From: CAYFKJ01 sp964343605
GTDB lineage: Bacteria > Pseudomonadota > Alphaproteobacteria > UBA2966
Length of the DNA: 64,000 bases
Assembly: GCA_964343605.1 (NCBI GenBank)
Contig: CAYFKJ010000007.1
Location: 1-64,000 of the forward strand
Direction: 5' to 3'
How positions within the stretch are numbered: position 1 is the first letter of the stretch; every line of letters begins with the position of its first letter. Under the pieces are notes generated by a model, which saw only the letters and a program-made list of their open reading frames with translations, was not told where the DNA came from and ran no database searches. Below are positions 27,038-36,010 of the stretch, in pieces. The translations under genes were made by a program, and so were the position numbers.

Positions 27038-27850
27038 TCAGAAGATCGGCGGTGTCATGTTGAATTCGCCGGAGGGCACCGGCACCAGCAACCGCGATTT
27101 TACGCTCTCCGGAATATCGTCACCGGCAATGGGAAAGCAACCGCAGGCGCCGATGGCAGCACGCAAGTCGATGCTCTCCCCGAGATGCTCGAAAACGATC
27201 TGGGAACTGAAGGGGCGGCGGAAGTTTCCGCCCGAAACGCCGAGCACAAGGCCGTTCAAGTACTGCACCCTGCCCCGGTATGACGGATAGAGCGCGGTAT
27301 AGATGTAACCCCGGTTATTCAAGTATTCGTGCTCGACGAGATAAAGCAGGTCGGAGGAGGCGAAGCAAAATCCGTTGTACTTGTTGACCGAATAATAATC
27401 GTCGTCGGAATCGCGGACGGCGATCCGCTCGTATGTCTTTGTAATGACCTTTTCGCCCCGCAGCGCGAGCTGGGTAATGGATTTGATCATGTATTTGGGG
27501 AACGACGGCGAGACGACGTAGGCGAAGTAGTACCCCAGGTACTTGTGAATGGCATCCGTCGGTTCCGGGAAAAAATCGGCAGACGGCAGGCTGCCCGGCG
27601 GCGGCGCACCGGCTTCGGGCTTGGCCGCGAACAGGGCGGTAAAGGCATCGTGGGGGCCGTATATCTCCCCCTCCTCCACGCCGAAAAAGTCGCAGATTTT
27701 GCGAAGATTGTAGTTGGACGGCTCAGCCTGACCGCCGAGGTACTTGTTGAATTGCTGGCGGTTGATATCGATGCGGCGGCAGACCTCCGCCACCGATTTA
27801 TAGAGGTCGCAAAGAAACCTGAGGTTTTTGCGAAAATCTTCCGTCGCCAT
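27038..27850 (-). CDS. XRE-type helix-turn-helix protein with a large C-terminal domain
   Basis: 270 residues from ATG 27850, preceded by GGAGAGG. Residues about 5-65 form a helix-turn-helix region (SVAEVCRRIDINRQQFNKYLGG and YNLRKICDFFGVEEGEIYG), resembling XRE/Cro proteins. The rest (about 90-265) is a beta-rich domain with YTALYPSYRGRVQYLNGLVLG and similar segments, which I do not recognise as a named family. It is divergent from two Fe-S protein genes, with a palindromic intergenic region between them. I infer that it senses a ligand through the C-terminal part and controls one or both flanking units. Confidence 0.75.
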   Translation of the reverse strand: MATEDFRKNLRFLCDLYKSVAEVCRRIDINRQQFNKYLGGQAEPSNYNLRKICDFFGVEEGEIYGPHDAFTALFAAKPEAGAPPPGSLPSADFFPEPTDAIHKYLGYYFAYVVSPSFPKYMIKSITQLALRGEKVITKTYERIAVRDSDDDYYSVNKYNGFCFASSDLLYLVEHEYLNNRGYIYTALYPSYRGRVQYLNGLVLGVSGGNFRRPFSSQIVFEHLGESIDLRAAIGACGCFPIAGDDIPESVKSRLLVPVPSGEFNMTPPIF

Positions 27851-27893
27851 CGCCGCCCGCCTCTCCACCACCGCTTCGTCAAGCGCGTCAAGT

Positions 27894-27930
27894 CGTCATT
27901 AAAAACAATAGGTTGGATCAACCAATGACG
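27894..27930. promoter_or_regulatory. Nested palindromes in the divergent regulator/Fe-S promoter region
   Basis: An inner palindrome GGTTG-GAT-CAACC at 27911-27923 sits inside an outer pair, CGTCATT (27894-27900) and AATGACG (27924-27930). The inner element abuts the right outer arm and is 10 nt from the left one. The location, between a helix-turn-helix regulator and the divergent Fe-S genes, suits an operator. This is inference from symmetry alone. Confidence 0.4.
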
Positions 27931-27981
27931 CAAGTTGACGCGGGTTTGCGAATGGACCGGTTGCTGGTTAATCTGACTCCC

Positions 27982-29034
27982 ATGTCGATACCGGAAAGAG
28001 CAAATCCATCCGCCGAGGAGGTCAAGGCCATGGCCACCGGTTTCGGTGCCGATCTGGTGGGCATTGCCAGTGCGGAAACGCTCAACGCGTTTCCGCCCGA
28101 TCCGCTGTGGCCGCAAACGCCCGAGAACATCTCGCCGCACATCAAGAGCGTCATCGTGATCGTGCAGCACATTCCGGCGGCCGTCTTCCGCTGCAAGCAG
28201 ATGGTGCCGGTGCAGTACATGGACATGGTGATTCTCAGACGCATGGATAAGATCGCCGCCCGCATTGCAATGAAGCTGGAGGAGGCCGGCTACCCCAGCT
28301 TCGTCACCGCCGCCCAGGAAACCGACTGGAACATGAAGAAGGCCTCTTACGGCTACCTCAGCACGCGGCACCTGGGCATCGAAGCGGGCCTCGGCAATTT
28401 CGGGCTGGAGGTCAACATCCTCACGCCGGAATGGGGCCCCCGGCTCTATCTCACAGGAATCCTCACCGAACTGGAACTGGAAGCGGACGAGCCCATGCAC
28501 GAGCAGGTTTGCATCGGCGAAGGCTGTTCGCGCTGCCTCTATTCCTGTCCTGGCGATGCGGTCGAGCATTTCGACATCAACAAGCCGGGCTGCGCCGAAT
28601 TCGCCCAGGAATTCGGCTACATGACGGTGACCAACATGCTGCGCAAGTTCGCCATGGCGGACAAGGCCGGCAAACGGGCGATGATCCGCTCGCGCGACCT
28701 GTTCGGCTTCTGGCAGGGTATCCTGCGAGTCGTCGGCTCGTTCGGCGACTGCCCGCGGTGCCTTGCCGTCTGTCCCGTTGGCAACGATTACCACGCGTAC
28801 CTGGCTGAGGACCAAAAGGTCATCCCCGAAAGCACGCCGGAGAAAGTTGCCAAGGGCAAAGCCTTCAAGGATGCGCGTTTGGCGGGGGACGACGTGCCGG
28901 GGCTGAGCGATTGGAATATCCGCTGGGTCGGACCCGGCGGCTATACCGGAAAGACCGCCAAGCTGCGCCGCGAGGAATTCAAGGCGGAACAGCAGGCGAA
29001 ACGGAAAGAGTTCGAGAGGGGCATCGGAGAGTAA
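27982..29034 (+). CDS. QueG/dehalogenase-like 4Fe-4S protein, first of a tandem pair
   Basis: 350 residues from ATG 27982. In-frame starts exist 30-70 bases upstream, but this one places FGADLVGIA exactly 20 residues from the N-terminus, as in the neighbouring paralogue. The N-terminal half resembles the corrinoid-binding fold of epoxyqueuosine reductases and reductive dehalogenases. The Fe-S part has C-x4-C-x2-C-x3-CP (CIGEGCSRCLYSCP) and a later C-x2-C-x3-CP (CPRCLAVCP). No twin-arginine signal is present, so it is probably cytoplasmic and non-respiratory. The reaction is unknown; dehalogenation or another corrinoid-linked reduction is possible. A Gly/Lys/Glu-rich tail follows. Confidence 0.78.
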   Translation: MSIPERANPSAEEVKAMATGFGADLVGIASAETLNAFPPDPLWPQTPENISPHIKSVIVIVQHIPAAVFRCKQMVPVQYMDMVILRRMDKIAARIAMKLEEAGYPSFVTAAQETDWNMKKASYGYLSTRHLGIEAGLGNFGLEVNILTPEWGPRLYLTGILTELELEADEPMHEQVCIGEGCSRCLYSCPGDAVEHFDINKPGCAEFAQEFGYMTVTNMLRKFAMADKAGKRAMIRSRDLFGFWQGILRVVGSFGDCPRCLAVCPVGNDYHAYLAEDQKVIPESTPEKVAKGKAFKDARLAGDDVPGLSDWNIRWVGPGGYTGKTAKLRREEFKAEQQAKRKEFERGIGE

Positions 29035-29040
29035 CGCGTC

Positions 29041-30024
29041 ATGGATTACGTCTACCGCACGCCGCTGACCGCCGATCAGGTCAAACAACAAGCCAAGTCG
29101 TTCGGCGCCGATATCGTCGGCATCGCCGACGGCAAGGTCATGGACGAGTTTCCGCCGGACCCGCAACACCCGCGGCGGCCCATGGACGTCACCGATTACG
29201 ACGGAGGCCGCGCCATCGTGCTGGGCAAGCGTCTCCTGTCGGGCCCCACGCGCCTGCCCGCCTGGAACGAGCGGCACAAGTACTACAATGACGAAATCAC
29301 CCTGACGATGCTGGAGGAAGCGGCGCTCAGCCTCGTACTCTGGCTCGAGGAACAGGGCTATCCCGCCCTGATCATTCCGCCGACCCACGTCGATCCCTGG
29401 CTTTATTTCGGCGAACCGGCGGCCCATCTCTCACCCCTGCTGTCGGCTGCCCATGCGGCCGTGGAGGCCGGCCTCGGTACGCTGGGGCTGAACGGCCAGT
29501 TGCTTACCCCGGAGTTCGGGCCCCGCCTGATGGTGACCGTCGTGCTTTGCTCTCTGGATGTCGAGCCCGACAAGAGAATGGAGACGGCCTTGTGCCAAGG
29601 TCCTTCCTGCGGACGCTGCCTGAGCGCCTGTCCGGGTGACGTGATCGGGCACTGGGAGCGGGATTGGGAAGGCTGCGACCGTTACCGCTCGCCGCACGGG
29701 TTCAAGGAGGTGGCGGAATTCCTGGAGAAATTCCTGGACGCTCCCGACGCCGAGGCGCAGCGGGCGCTCGTGCGCTCTGAGGAAAGCTTCAACATATGGC
29801 AAAGCACACTGCGGGGCGCGGGCGTTGTGACGGGCTGCAGGCGCTGTCAGGATGTCTGTCCGGTCGGCGCCGATTACGAAGGCATGCTTAAGGACGTCCT
29901 CGACGATGTCGCGGAAGACACCGACGAAAAACGGGCGCGCCTGCAGGCCATGAGCGAGGCGGAGGAAGCGGGCAACCTGCCCGAGACGTTCAAACGACAG
30001 GAACGCTGGATCGGCAAGCGATAG
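29041..30024 (+). CDS. QueG/dehalogenase-like 4Fe-4S protein, second of a tandem pair
   Basis: 327 residues, starting 6 bp after its paralogue. Shares the N-terminal SFGADIVGIADGKVMDEFPPD pattern and the ferredoxin region C-x4-C-x2-C-x3-CP (CQGPSCGRCLSACP) plus C-x2-C-x3-CP (CRRCQDVCP). AVEAGLGTLGLNGQLLTPEFGPR is a recognisable QueG/RdhA-like core segment. The two proteins have diverged clearly, so they may form a heterodimer or act in sequence. It precedes an acyl-CoA synthetase by 23 bp, suggesting one operon in which an acid is activated and then reduced. That order is inference. Confidence 0.78.
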   Translation: MDYVYRTPLTADQVKQQAKSFGADIVGIADGKVMDEFPPDPQHPRRPMDVTDYDGGRAIVLGKRLLSGPTRLPAWNERHKYYNDEITLTMLEEAALSLVLWLEEQGYPALIIPPTHVDPWLYFGEPAAHLSPLLSAAHAAVEAGLGTLGLNGQLLTPEFGPRLMVTVVLCSLDVEPDKRMETALCQGPSCGRCLSACPGDVIGHWERDWEGCDRYRSPHGFKEVAEFLEKFLDAPDAEAQRALVRSEESFNIWQSTLRGAGVVTGCRRCQDVCPVGADYEGMLKDVLDDVAEDTDEKRARLQAMSEAEEAGNLPETFKRQERWIGKR

Positions 30025-30047
30025 CTGGGCGAAATAGAGGGGGCGAC

Positions 30048-31619
30048 ATGCATACGACTTACGATCTGGTTTGGTACGCGGCGGAACGGACGCCCAATCA
30101 TCAAGCCATCGTCGACGACCGCACGGACCGGCAACTCACCTACAGCGAATTGATTGCCGAGATCGACGCCATCGCAGCCGGCCTGGCGGAACGGGGCATA
30201 AAACCAGGCTCCCGGTTCGCCACCGTCCTCCCCAATTTCATGGAACACGCCCTCTTCGTCCTCGCCCTCAGTCGATTGGGCGTCGTGCCCTTGCTGATCA
30301 ACGCCCGACTGACGCCCGCCGACATCGCGCTGTTGGCGGCAGACGGCAAAGCGGCCGGCGCCTTCGTTATCCCCAACGAGGCCGTGGTCACGGAAATGGC
30401 CACGTCCCTGCCCGACGGTGCTCTGCTGTTGACGATGGGTGATGGCCTGGAGGGCGCCGAGGACTTCGCCGCCTGCCGTGGCGACGCCGGCCAATTGGAG
30501 CCGTTCGTCAAACCCGGACCCGAGGATCTCGCCTATGTGTTCTACACCTCGGGCACGACCGGCCTGCCCAAAGGCGTCGAGATACCCCACCGGACGACGG
30601 AACCCAGAACGGTCTGGGTTTCGCCCATGGGCGGCCTGCGCTGCGGTCCGCACCTGCGCGTGCTCGGTCTGGCCCCCATCGCCCACTGCATCGGGTTTTA
30701 CGGCAACCTATTGGCCGCGCTGATTTACAACGGCACTTACTACGTCATGTCGCAGTTTGATCCCGCGGCCGCCGTGGAAGCCATCGACAAACACAAGATC
30801 AATTTCCTCTTCACCGTCCCCACCTTTTATGCCGCCATGGTTCAGGCGCCCAATTACGACCCAAAGAAAATGGCATCCCTCGACCTCATTCTCTACGGTG
30901 GGGCATCCATCCCGCCCCCCCTGCTGGAACGGCTCGATGCGGAATGGCCGGCGACGATTCGCCACATTTACGGCACCACCGAGACCATGTGTTCGCTCTA
31001 CAATCCCGAACCGCTGGGGCAGCCCACGCGCCTCAGGGCCGGGCTCTATTCGCGAACCCGAATTGTGCGTTATGCGGGCAGCCCGGATGATACTGTGATG
31101 CCCGGAGAGGAAGGCGAGCTGATCGTCGACGCCAATACCGACACCATCTTCAACGGCTATCTCAATCGTCCCGACGCCACGGCGGAGAAGCTGAAGGACG
31201 GCTGGTACTACACCGGCGACGCTTTCATCCTGCAGGAGGACGGCGACATCGAGTTGGTCGGCCGGGTCGACGATGTCATCCGCAGCGGCGGCGAGAACAT
31301 CCATCCCGACGAGGTCGAACCAATCCTCGTCACCCACCCCGGCGTTGCCGAAGTGTCGGTCGTCGGCATAGAGGATCCCTACTGGGGGCAACGCGTCGTC
31401 GCCTGCGTAGTGAAAGGCGAGGCTGAGGTATCGGTGGCTGAACTCGACGCCTATTGCAAGGACAGCACCCTGGCGGCTTATAAACGACCGCGCGGTTATG
31501 TCTTCGTCGATACCCTGCCCCGGAATGCGGCCAACAAGATATTGCGCCGCGTGCTCAGAGACGACGCCAGCAAAGCGCGCGACGGCGAAAGCGAACTGCA
31601 TTTCGAAGCCATCGACTAG
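30048..31619 (+). CDS. AMP-forming acyl-CoA synthetase/ligase
   Basis: 523 residues. Adenylation motifs A3 (YTSGTTGLPKG), A5 (IYGTTET) and A7/A8 (GWYYTGDAF, GRVDDVIRSGGENIHPDEVE) are in order, followed by the catalytic Lys region NAANKILRR near the C-terminus. The enzyme should activate a carboxylic acid to its CoA thioester in the cytoplasm. GAGGGGGCGAC precedes the ATG. Its place behind the two Fe-S proteins suggests a shared degradation route; aromatic or branched acids are possible substrates but the sequence does not decide. Confidence 0.93.
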   Translation: MHTTYDLVWYAAERTPNHQAIVDDRTDRQLTYSELIAEIDAIAAGLAERGIKPGSRFATVLPNFMEHALFVLALSRLGVVPLLINARLTPADIALLAADGKAAGAFVIPNEAVVTEMATSLPDGALLLTMGDGLEGAEDFAACRGDAGQLEPFVKPGPEDLAYVFYTSGTTGLPKGVEIPHRTTEPRTVWVSPMGGLRCGPHLRVLGLAPIAHCIGFYGNLLAALIYNGTYYVMSQFDPAAAVEAIDKHKINFLFTVPTFYAAMVQAPNYDPKKMASLDLILYGGASIPPPLLERLDAEWPATIRHIYGTTETMCSLYNPEPLGQPTRLRAGLYSRTRIVRYAGSPDDTVMPGEEGELIVDANTDTIFNGYLNRPDATAEKLKDGWYYTGDAFILQEDGDIELVGRVDDVIRSGGENIHPDEVEPILVTHPGVAEVSVVGIEDPYWGQRVVACVVKGEAEVSVAELDAYCKDSTLAAYKRPRGYVFVDTLPRNAANKILRRVLRDDASKARDGESELHFEAID

Positions 31620-31766
31620 AATTCCACCGGGAATTGCTCCTTCCACCGTTCGGACTAGATACACTTAAGGGTGCTAGGAATAATCCTCTTACCCTATTAT
31701 CGGGTTGTCCCTCGGAGGGCGTGCGTCCGACAGCAGGCGACAGGATTGGGCGGGTCGATAGCAGCG

Positions 31767-33551
31767 ATGTCCCTTATTAGTATTTCAGCGCTGGCGTTCC
31801 TCGTTGCGGCCTTCACCGGTTTGGCCGCAATGACGTGGAGGCATCGGGATTGGCGGTTTGGCGTTATCGCCGCACCTATCTTGGTTTTTGTCGCATTGGA
31901 TGTTGGTTTCGGTATTACGGGAGATTCGGATGTCATCCGAGTCATCGTCGCATGCGGCGGATTTTTCACATTCTTTGTCATTTATCGGATCATTCGCGAC
32001 CGAACCGAGTTGGAAATATCGCTGCGCCAGAGCGAACAAAGGTACCGCAGCATTTTTGAAAGCGCCGAGGTAGGCCTGACCCAGGTCCGTCTGAGTGACG
32101 GCAAACTGTTGGACGCAAACAATCAGGCCGCCCATCTGATCGGCTATCGGGACAGGGACCACATGATGGCTGAGTTCGAACCCGAACGTCATTGGGTCGA
32201 TATAGGCGTGCGGGAAAATTCGATCAGAGACGGTCTCGCCGGACGGGTGGTGCGCGACAAAGAGATCGAGGTCAAGCGGCTCGACGGCGTGCATATATGG
32301 GAGCGCGTTTCGCTCTCGTTTTTTCCCGAAGAAGATTACATGGTGGCCGTTGCCGTCGACATCACCGAGAGCAAGAAGGCGGAAGCGGAGCTGAAAGAGA
32401 ATCAATCCCGGTTGGATGCGGCGCTTGAAAGTTTTTCGGACGGATTTGTCCTGTTCGACGCGGACGAGCGGTTCGTCCTATGCAACAACGCCTACCGGGA
32501 TGCCCACCCGAAGATCGTCGAATTGCAGCTTCCCGGTGACAAGCTTGAGGACATCACGAGAAAACTGGCGAAAGTCGGTTTCTACGGAAACGATCCGTCT
32601 GACGCCGAAGAGGTGGTGCTGGAAAGGCTCAGGAGATTTCGCAGCGGCCAGCCCTATGAATACCGCATGGCGAACGGGCATTGGTACGAGATGCGGCACT
32701 ACAGCACAAGCACCGGCGGCACGGCTCTCGTGCGCAACGACATCACGGCCGGAAAGAAGGCCGAACAGGGCCTGATCGAGGCGGTGGAAACGGCGGAGTA
32801 CGCCAACCGCGCAAAGTCGGAATTCCTGGCCAATATGAGTCACGAATTGCGCACGCCCCTTAACGCAATTCTGGGCTTTTCACAGGTTTTGGAGCGCGGC
32901 ATCGGCGGCCGGCTAAACAGAACGCAAACCGAATACATCAGCGCCGTGCACGATTCCGGGCGACACCTGCTGAACGTCATCAACGATATTCTCGATTTGT
33001 CCAAGCTGGAGGCGGGAAAAACCGAAATCGAGGAATCCAACGTCCTCGTTCCCCTGGCGATCGACCAGATGCTGCAGTTGGTCAGCCAGCGCGCCGAGGA
33101 AAGCAATGTCGACCTGATATCCGAAATTCCCAACAACCTGCCGCTGTTGCGCGCGGATGAACGCATGGTCAAGCAGATGATCCTCAACCTGCTTTCCAAC
33201 GCCGTGAAGTTCACGCCGGCAGGCGGCAAAGTTGCCGTGAAGGCGGGTGTGATGAATGCCAGCGGTCTTTCGATCACCGTCTCGGATACCGGCATCGGTA
33301 TGAAGACGGCCGATATCGACAAGGCGATCTCGACTTTCGGCCAGGTCGACGGCGATCTCGACCGGCGACACGAAGGCACCGGATTGGGCTTGCCGTTGGT
33401 GAAGTCCCTGATCGAACTTCACGGCGGGTCGCTGGTCATCGAGAGCGAAATCGGCGAAGGCACAACGGGAACGTTGCACTTTCCCAGGGAGCGCACTGTC
33501 GAAACGAACTGGTCCCAGCGGGAATTTGCCGAGGCTGATCAGGAAAGCTGA
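31767..33551 (+). CDS. Membrane-bound PAS sensor histidine kinase
   Basis: 594 residues from ATG 31767; the frame is open further upstream but that part lacks a signal and a ribosome-binding site. Three hydrophobic helices (about 2-80) anchor it. Two PAS domains follow (about 90-210 and 220-340), then HisKA with the phospho-acceptor His in MSHELRTPLNAILGF and an HATPase domain with N (NLLSNAVKFTP), G1 (SDTGIGM) and G2 (GTGLGLPL) boxes. It lacks a receiver or Hpt domain, and no response regulator is adjacent, so it is an orphan kinase. The signal is unknown. Confidence 0.9.
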   Translation: MSLISISALAFLVAAFTGLAAMTWRHRDWRFGVIAAPILVFVALDVGFGITGDSDVIRVIVACGGFFTFFVIYRIIRDRTELEISLRQSEQRYRSIFESAEVGLTQVRLSDGKLLDANNQAAHLIGYRDRDHMMAEFEPERHWVDIGVRENSIRDGLAGRVVRDKEIEVKRLDGVHIWERVSLSFFPEEDYMVAVAVDITESKKAEAELKENQSRLDAALESFSDGFVLFDADERFVLCNNAYRDAHPKIVELQLPGDKLEDITRKLAKVGFYGNDPSDAEEVVLERLRRFRSGQPYEYRMANGHWYEMRHYSTSTGGTALVRNDITAGKKAEQGLIEAVETAEYANRAKSEFLANMSHELRTPLNAILGFSQVLERGIGGRLNRTQTEYISAVHDSGRHLLNVINDILDLSKLEAGKTEIEESNVLVPLAIDQMLQLVSQRAEESNVDLISEIPNNLPLLRADERMVKQMILNLLSNAVKFTPAGGKVAVKAGVMNASGLSITVSDTGIGMKTADIDKAISTFGQVDGDLDRRHEGTGLGLPLVKSLIELHGGSLVIESEIGEGTTGTLHFPRERTVETNWSQREFAEADQES

Positions 33552-33555
33552 GCGG

Positions 33556-34362
33556 TTACCCCGCCAGTTTCACCAATCCGTTCATCGCGACCCCGACCCC
33601 TGCGGGCGTCCAGGCGCCGTCGACCGGCAGAATGACACCCGATACATACGAACCGAGGTCGGACGCCAGGAAATAGGCTGCGTTGGCGATATCCTGCGGT
33701 GTGCCGTCGCGCCGCAGCGGGACGGTTTCCGTGACAAGCGCCTTGAGCTCATCCGTCGGCGCCAAACGGTCCATGCCCTCCGTACCCGTAATCGGTCCCG
33801 GCACGATGGCGTTGACCCGGATCCCCTCCGGCCCCCACTCCATCGCCAGCACCCGGGTGAGCATGTCGACGCCGGCCTTGGCGGCGCAGACATGGGACTG
33901 CAACTCCATCGGCACGAACGATTGCGGCGCGGAAATGTTGATGACGGAGGCGCCGGGTTTGCGCAGGTACTGAAAGGCCGCGCGCATGACGTGGTAGGTC
34001 CCCAGCAAATCGATGTCGACCACGGACTTGAAGGCATTGGTCGACATGCCCATGGCCCGGGCCGGAAAGTTTCCGGCAGCACCCGAAATCAAGACGTCGA
34101 TCTCGCCGAACTGCCGGCTGACGGCGGCGAAGAACTCGACCATCGCGTCAGGTTGGCGCACGTCTCCCGAATACCCCATGGCCTGGCCGTCGTTGCGGGC
34201 GCCGAGATTATCCACAGCCGCATCGACCTTGCCCTGTGACCGGCTGGCGACGGCAACCTTCGCACCGTGATCCGCAAAGCCTTCGGCAATGCCGAGATTG
34301 ATTCCGCTTGTTCCGCCGACGACGACGACCACTTGACCGCTGAAATCAATTGTCATGGCCAT
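33556..34362 (-). CDS. SDR-family reductase resembling 2,4-dienoyl-CoA reductase
   Basis: 268 residues. NAD(P) motif VVVVGGTSGINLGIAEGF and the ISGAAGNFPARAM segment. The usual YxxxK is replaced: the Lys of HVCAAKAGVDML is kept but the Tyr position holds Val. The same substitution pattern and the motifs FxYLRK and GPITGTEGMDRL are found in mitochondrial/peroxisomal-type 2,4-dienoyl-CoA reductases, so it probably reduces dienoyl-CoA during unsaturated fatty-acid breakdown. GGGAGAACATC precedes the ATG. It converges on the sensor kinase with only 4 bp between them. Confidence 0.85.
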   Translation of the reverse strand: MAMTIDFSGQVVVVVGGTSGINLGIAEGFADHGAKVAVASRSQGKVDAAVDNLGARNDGQAMGYSGDVRQPDAMVEFFAAVSRQFGEIDVLISGAAGNFPARAMGMSTNAFKSVVDIDLLGTYHVMRAAFQYLRKPGASVINISAPQSFVPMELQSHVCAAKAGVDMLTRVLAMEWGPEGIRVNAIVPGPITGTEGMDRLAPTDELKALVTETVPLRRDGTPQDIANAAYFLASDLGSYVSGVILPVDGAWTPAGVGVAMNGLVKLAG

Positions 34363-34487
34363 GATGTTCTCCCTTGCTCCGAAATGACCTTCCGTGATTA
34401 ATTCGCCTTACGCTAACAGGCGCGAGGCCTCCCCCACCACCCCTGTCGTCTTGACGCGAAGCCCACCAATCGAAGGATACTCACGAC

Positions 34488-34970
34488 ATGTCCGACTGCC
34501 CTTGCGGTTCCAGCCAACCGCTCGAAAAGTGTTGCGGCAAATATCATGGCGGCGAGGCGGCGCCCACGGCGGAAGCCCTCATGCGCTCGCGTTATACGGC
34601 CTTCGTGCTGGGCCTGGGCGATTACCTTTACGAAACCCTGGCGGATAACCAACGCGACGATTTCGACGTCGCCGAATTCAATGCTTCAGCCGCCGAAACG
34701 AAGTGGCAGGGCCTTGAAATCCGTAATGCGTCGGCGGGCGGAGAAACCGACGAAACGGGAACGGTGGAATTCGTCGCCACCTACAAGAGCCAGGGCCAGC
34801 AAATCCAACACCACGAACTGGCAATGTTCACGCGGGAGAACGGCCGGTGGGTGTTTGCCGATTGCGTCATGAACCCCAAGGAACCACAACGCATCGTGCA
34901 AAAGGTCGGGCGCAACGCCCCCTGTCCTTGCGGATCGGGCAAGAAATACAAAAAGTGCTGCGGCGCCTGA
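34488..34970 (+). CDS. YchJ-family protein with two SEC-C motifs
   Basis: 160 residues. A SEC-C-type zinc motif is present at each end: CPCGSSQPLEKCCGKYH at the N-terminus and CPCGSGKKYKKCCG at the C-terminus. Between them is the YchJ/NTF2-like middle domain (LMRSRYTAFVLGLGDYLYETL). SEC-C motifs resemble the SecA C-terminal zinc finger that binds SecB and ribosomes; YchJ itself has no proven function. Cytoplasmic. It is transcribed alone, 31 bp before an LLM oxidoreductase. Confidence 0.9.
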   Translation: MSDCPCGSSQPLEKCCGKYHGGEAAPTAEALMRSRYTAFVLGLGDYLYETLADNQRDDFDVAEFNASAAETKWQGLEIRNASAGGETDETGTVEFVATYKSQGQQIQHHELAMFTRENGRWVFADCVMNPKEPQRIVQKVGRNAPCPCGSGKKYKKCCGA

Positions 34971-35001
34971 TCAGGTTTCAGCCAAACAATAGGAGACCAG
35001 C

Positions 35002-35997
35002 GTGAAATTCGGGATCCGTTTCGTTCAGTTCGTCGACAGTCCGCGTCGGTGCATCGATCTGGCCGTGCTCGCGGAAGAGGCTGGCTTCGACGCCGTCTGG
35101 TTTCCCCACGACACCTTCATGCACAATACCTGGGTGCTGACAGCCGCCGTCGCAGAACACACGAAGCGGGTCGAGATCGGCAACGTCGGCACCAACCCCT
35201 ACTCCACCGACCCGGCTGAAATCGCCACCTACATCGCCACTCTGGACGAGCTCTCGGAGGGCCGCGCCGTCCTGGGATTAGGTCTCCATACCCGGGACAT
35301 GGTCGAATGGACGGGCATCGACACAAGCGACGTAATCGAGCGCACCCGGGCCGCTGTCGACATCATCCGCCGGCTACTGCGTGGTGAAACGGTGGTCGAC
35401 GGGGGACCGGCGTTCAACTGGTCGGAACAGTGCTACTTGCGGTTCGAGCCGTACCGTTCGGAGGTTCCGATCTATGTCGCGGCGTACGGTCCCGATTATC
35501 TGGCGCTGAGCGGAGAGATCGGCGACGGCAGCCTGCCCATGATGACGCCGCCGGATAGTGCAGGTTTGATGGTCGATGCCGTCTTGTCGGGCGCCGCCAA
35601 GGCGGGACGGTCCGCCGATGACATCGACGTCGCCGGCTGCGGCTGGCTGTCGATATCGGAAGACGGCCGGGCCGCCAACGAGGTCATGCGCAAGATGTGC
35701 GCCTACTTCGGCCCGTATCTCGAGGAGGAAGCTCTGGCCACCATCGGTCTGAGCCGGGCCGATTTCGCGGAACCGCTGCGGCTAGTGACCGAGGCCCGTT
35801 ACGACGACGCCTTCGCTTCGGTGACCGATCGGATGCTGGGACTGGGCATCGCCGGCACGCCGGACGACATCATTCGGCGGATCGAATACCTGGCTGAACG
35901 GGGCATCACGCAGGTCAACCTCGGCGGCCCCATCGGTCCCGACCCGGCGGAAGCCATCCGCCTGATGGGCGAATACGTCATCCCGCACTTCCGCTGA
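35002..35997 (+). CDS. LLM-class (luciferase-like) flavin/F420 oxidoreductase
   Basis: 331 residues from GTG 35002, with GGAG a few bases upstream. The TIM-barrel pattern of the bacterial-luciferase superfamily is visible: FVQFVDSPRRCIDLAVLAEEAGFDAVWF, NPYSTDPAEIATYIATLDELSEGRAVLGLG, and VPIYVAAYGPDYLALSGEIGDG. The cofactor is FMN or F420; the family members closest in layout are often called F420-dependent, but this cannot be decided from motifs alone. The substrate is unknown. Confidence 0.9.
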   Translation: MKFGIRFVQFVDSPRRCIDLAVLAEEAGFDAVWFPHDTFMHNTWVLTAAVAEHTKRVEIGNVGTNPYSTDPAEIATYIATLDELSEGRAVLGLGLHTRDMVEWTGIDTSDVIERTRAAVDIIRRLLRGETVVDGGPAFNWSEQCYLRFEPYRSEVPIYVAAYGPDYLALSGEIGDGSLPMMTPPDSAGLMVDAVLSGAAKAGRSADDIDVAGCGWLSISEDGRAANEVMRKMCAYFGPYLEEEALATIGLSRADFAEPLRLVTEARYDDAFASVTDRMLGLGIAGTPDDIIRRIEYLAERGITQVNLGGPIGPDPAEAIRLMGEYVIPHFR

Positions 35998-36010
35998 ACC
36001 AGCGGCAGCA

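Noticed and set aside
27487..29427. Long minus-strand frame (646 codons)
   Set aside because: It covers two real Fe-S protein genes and part of the regulator in other frames and contains no domain signature.
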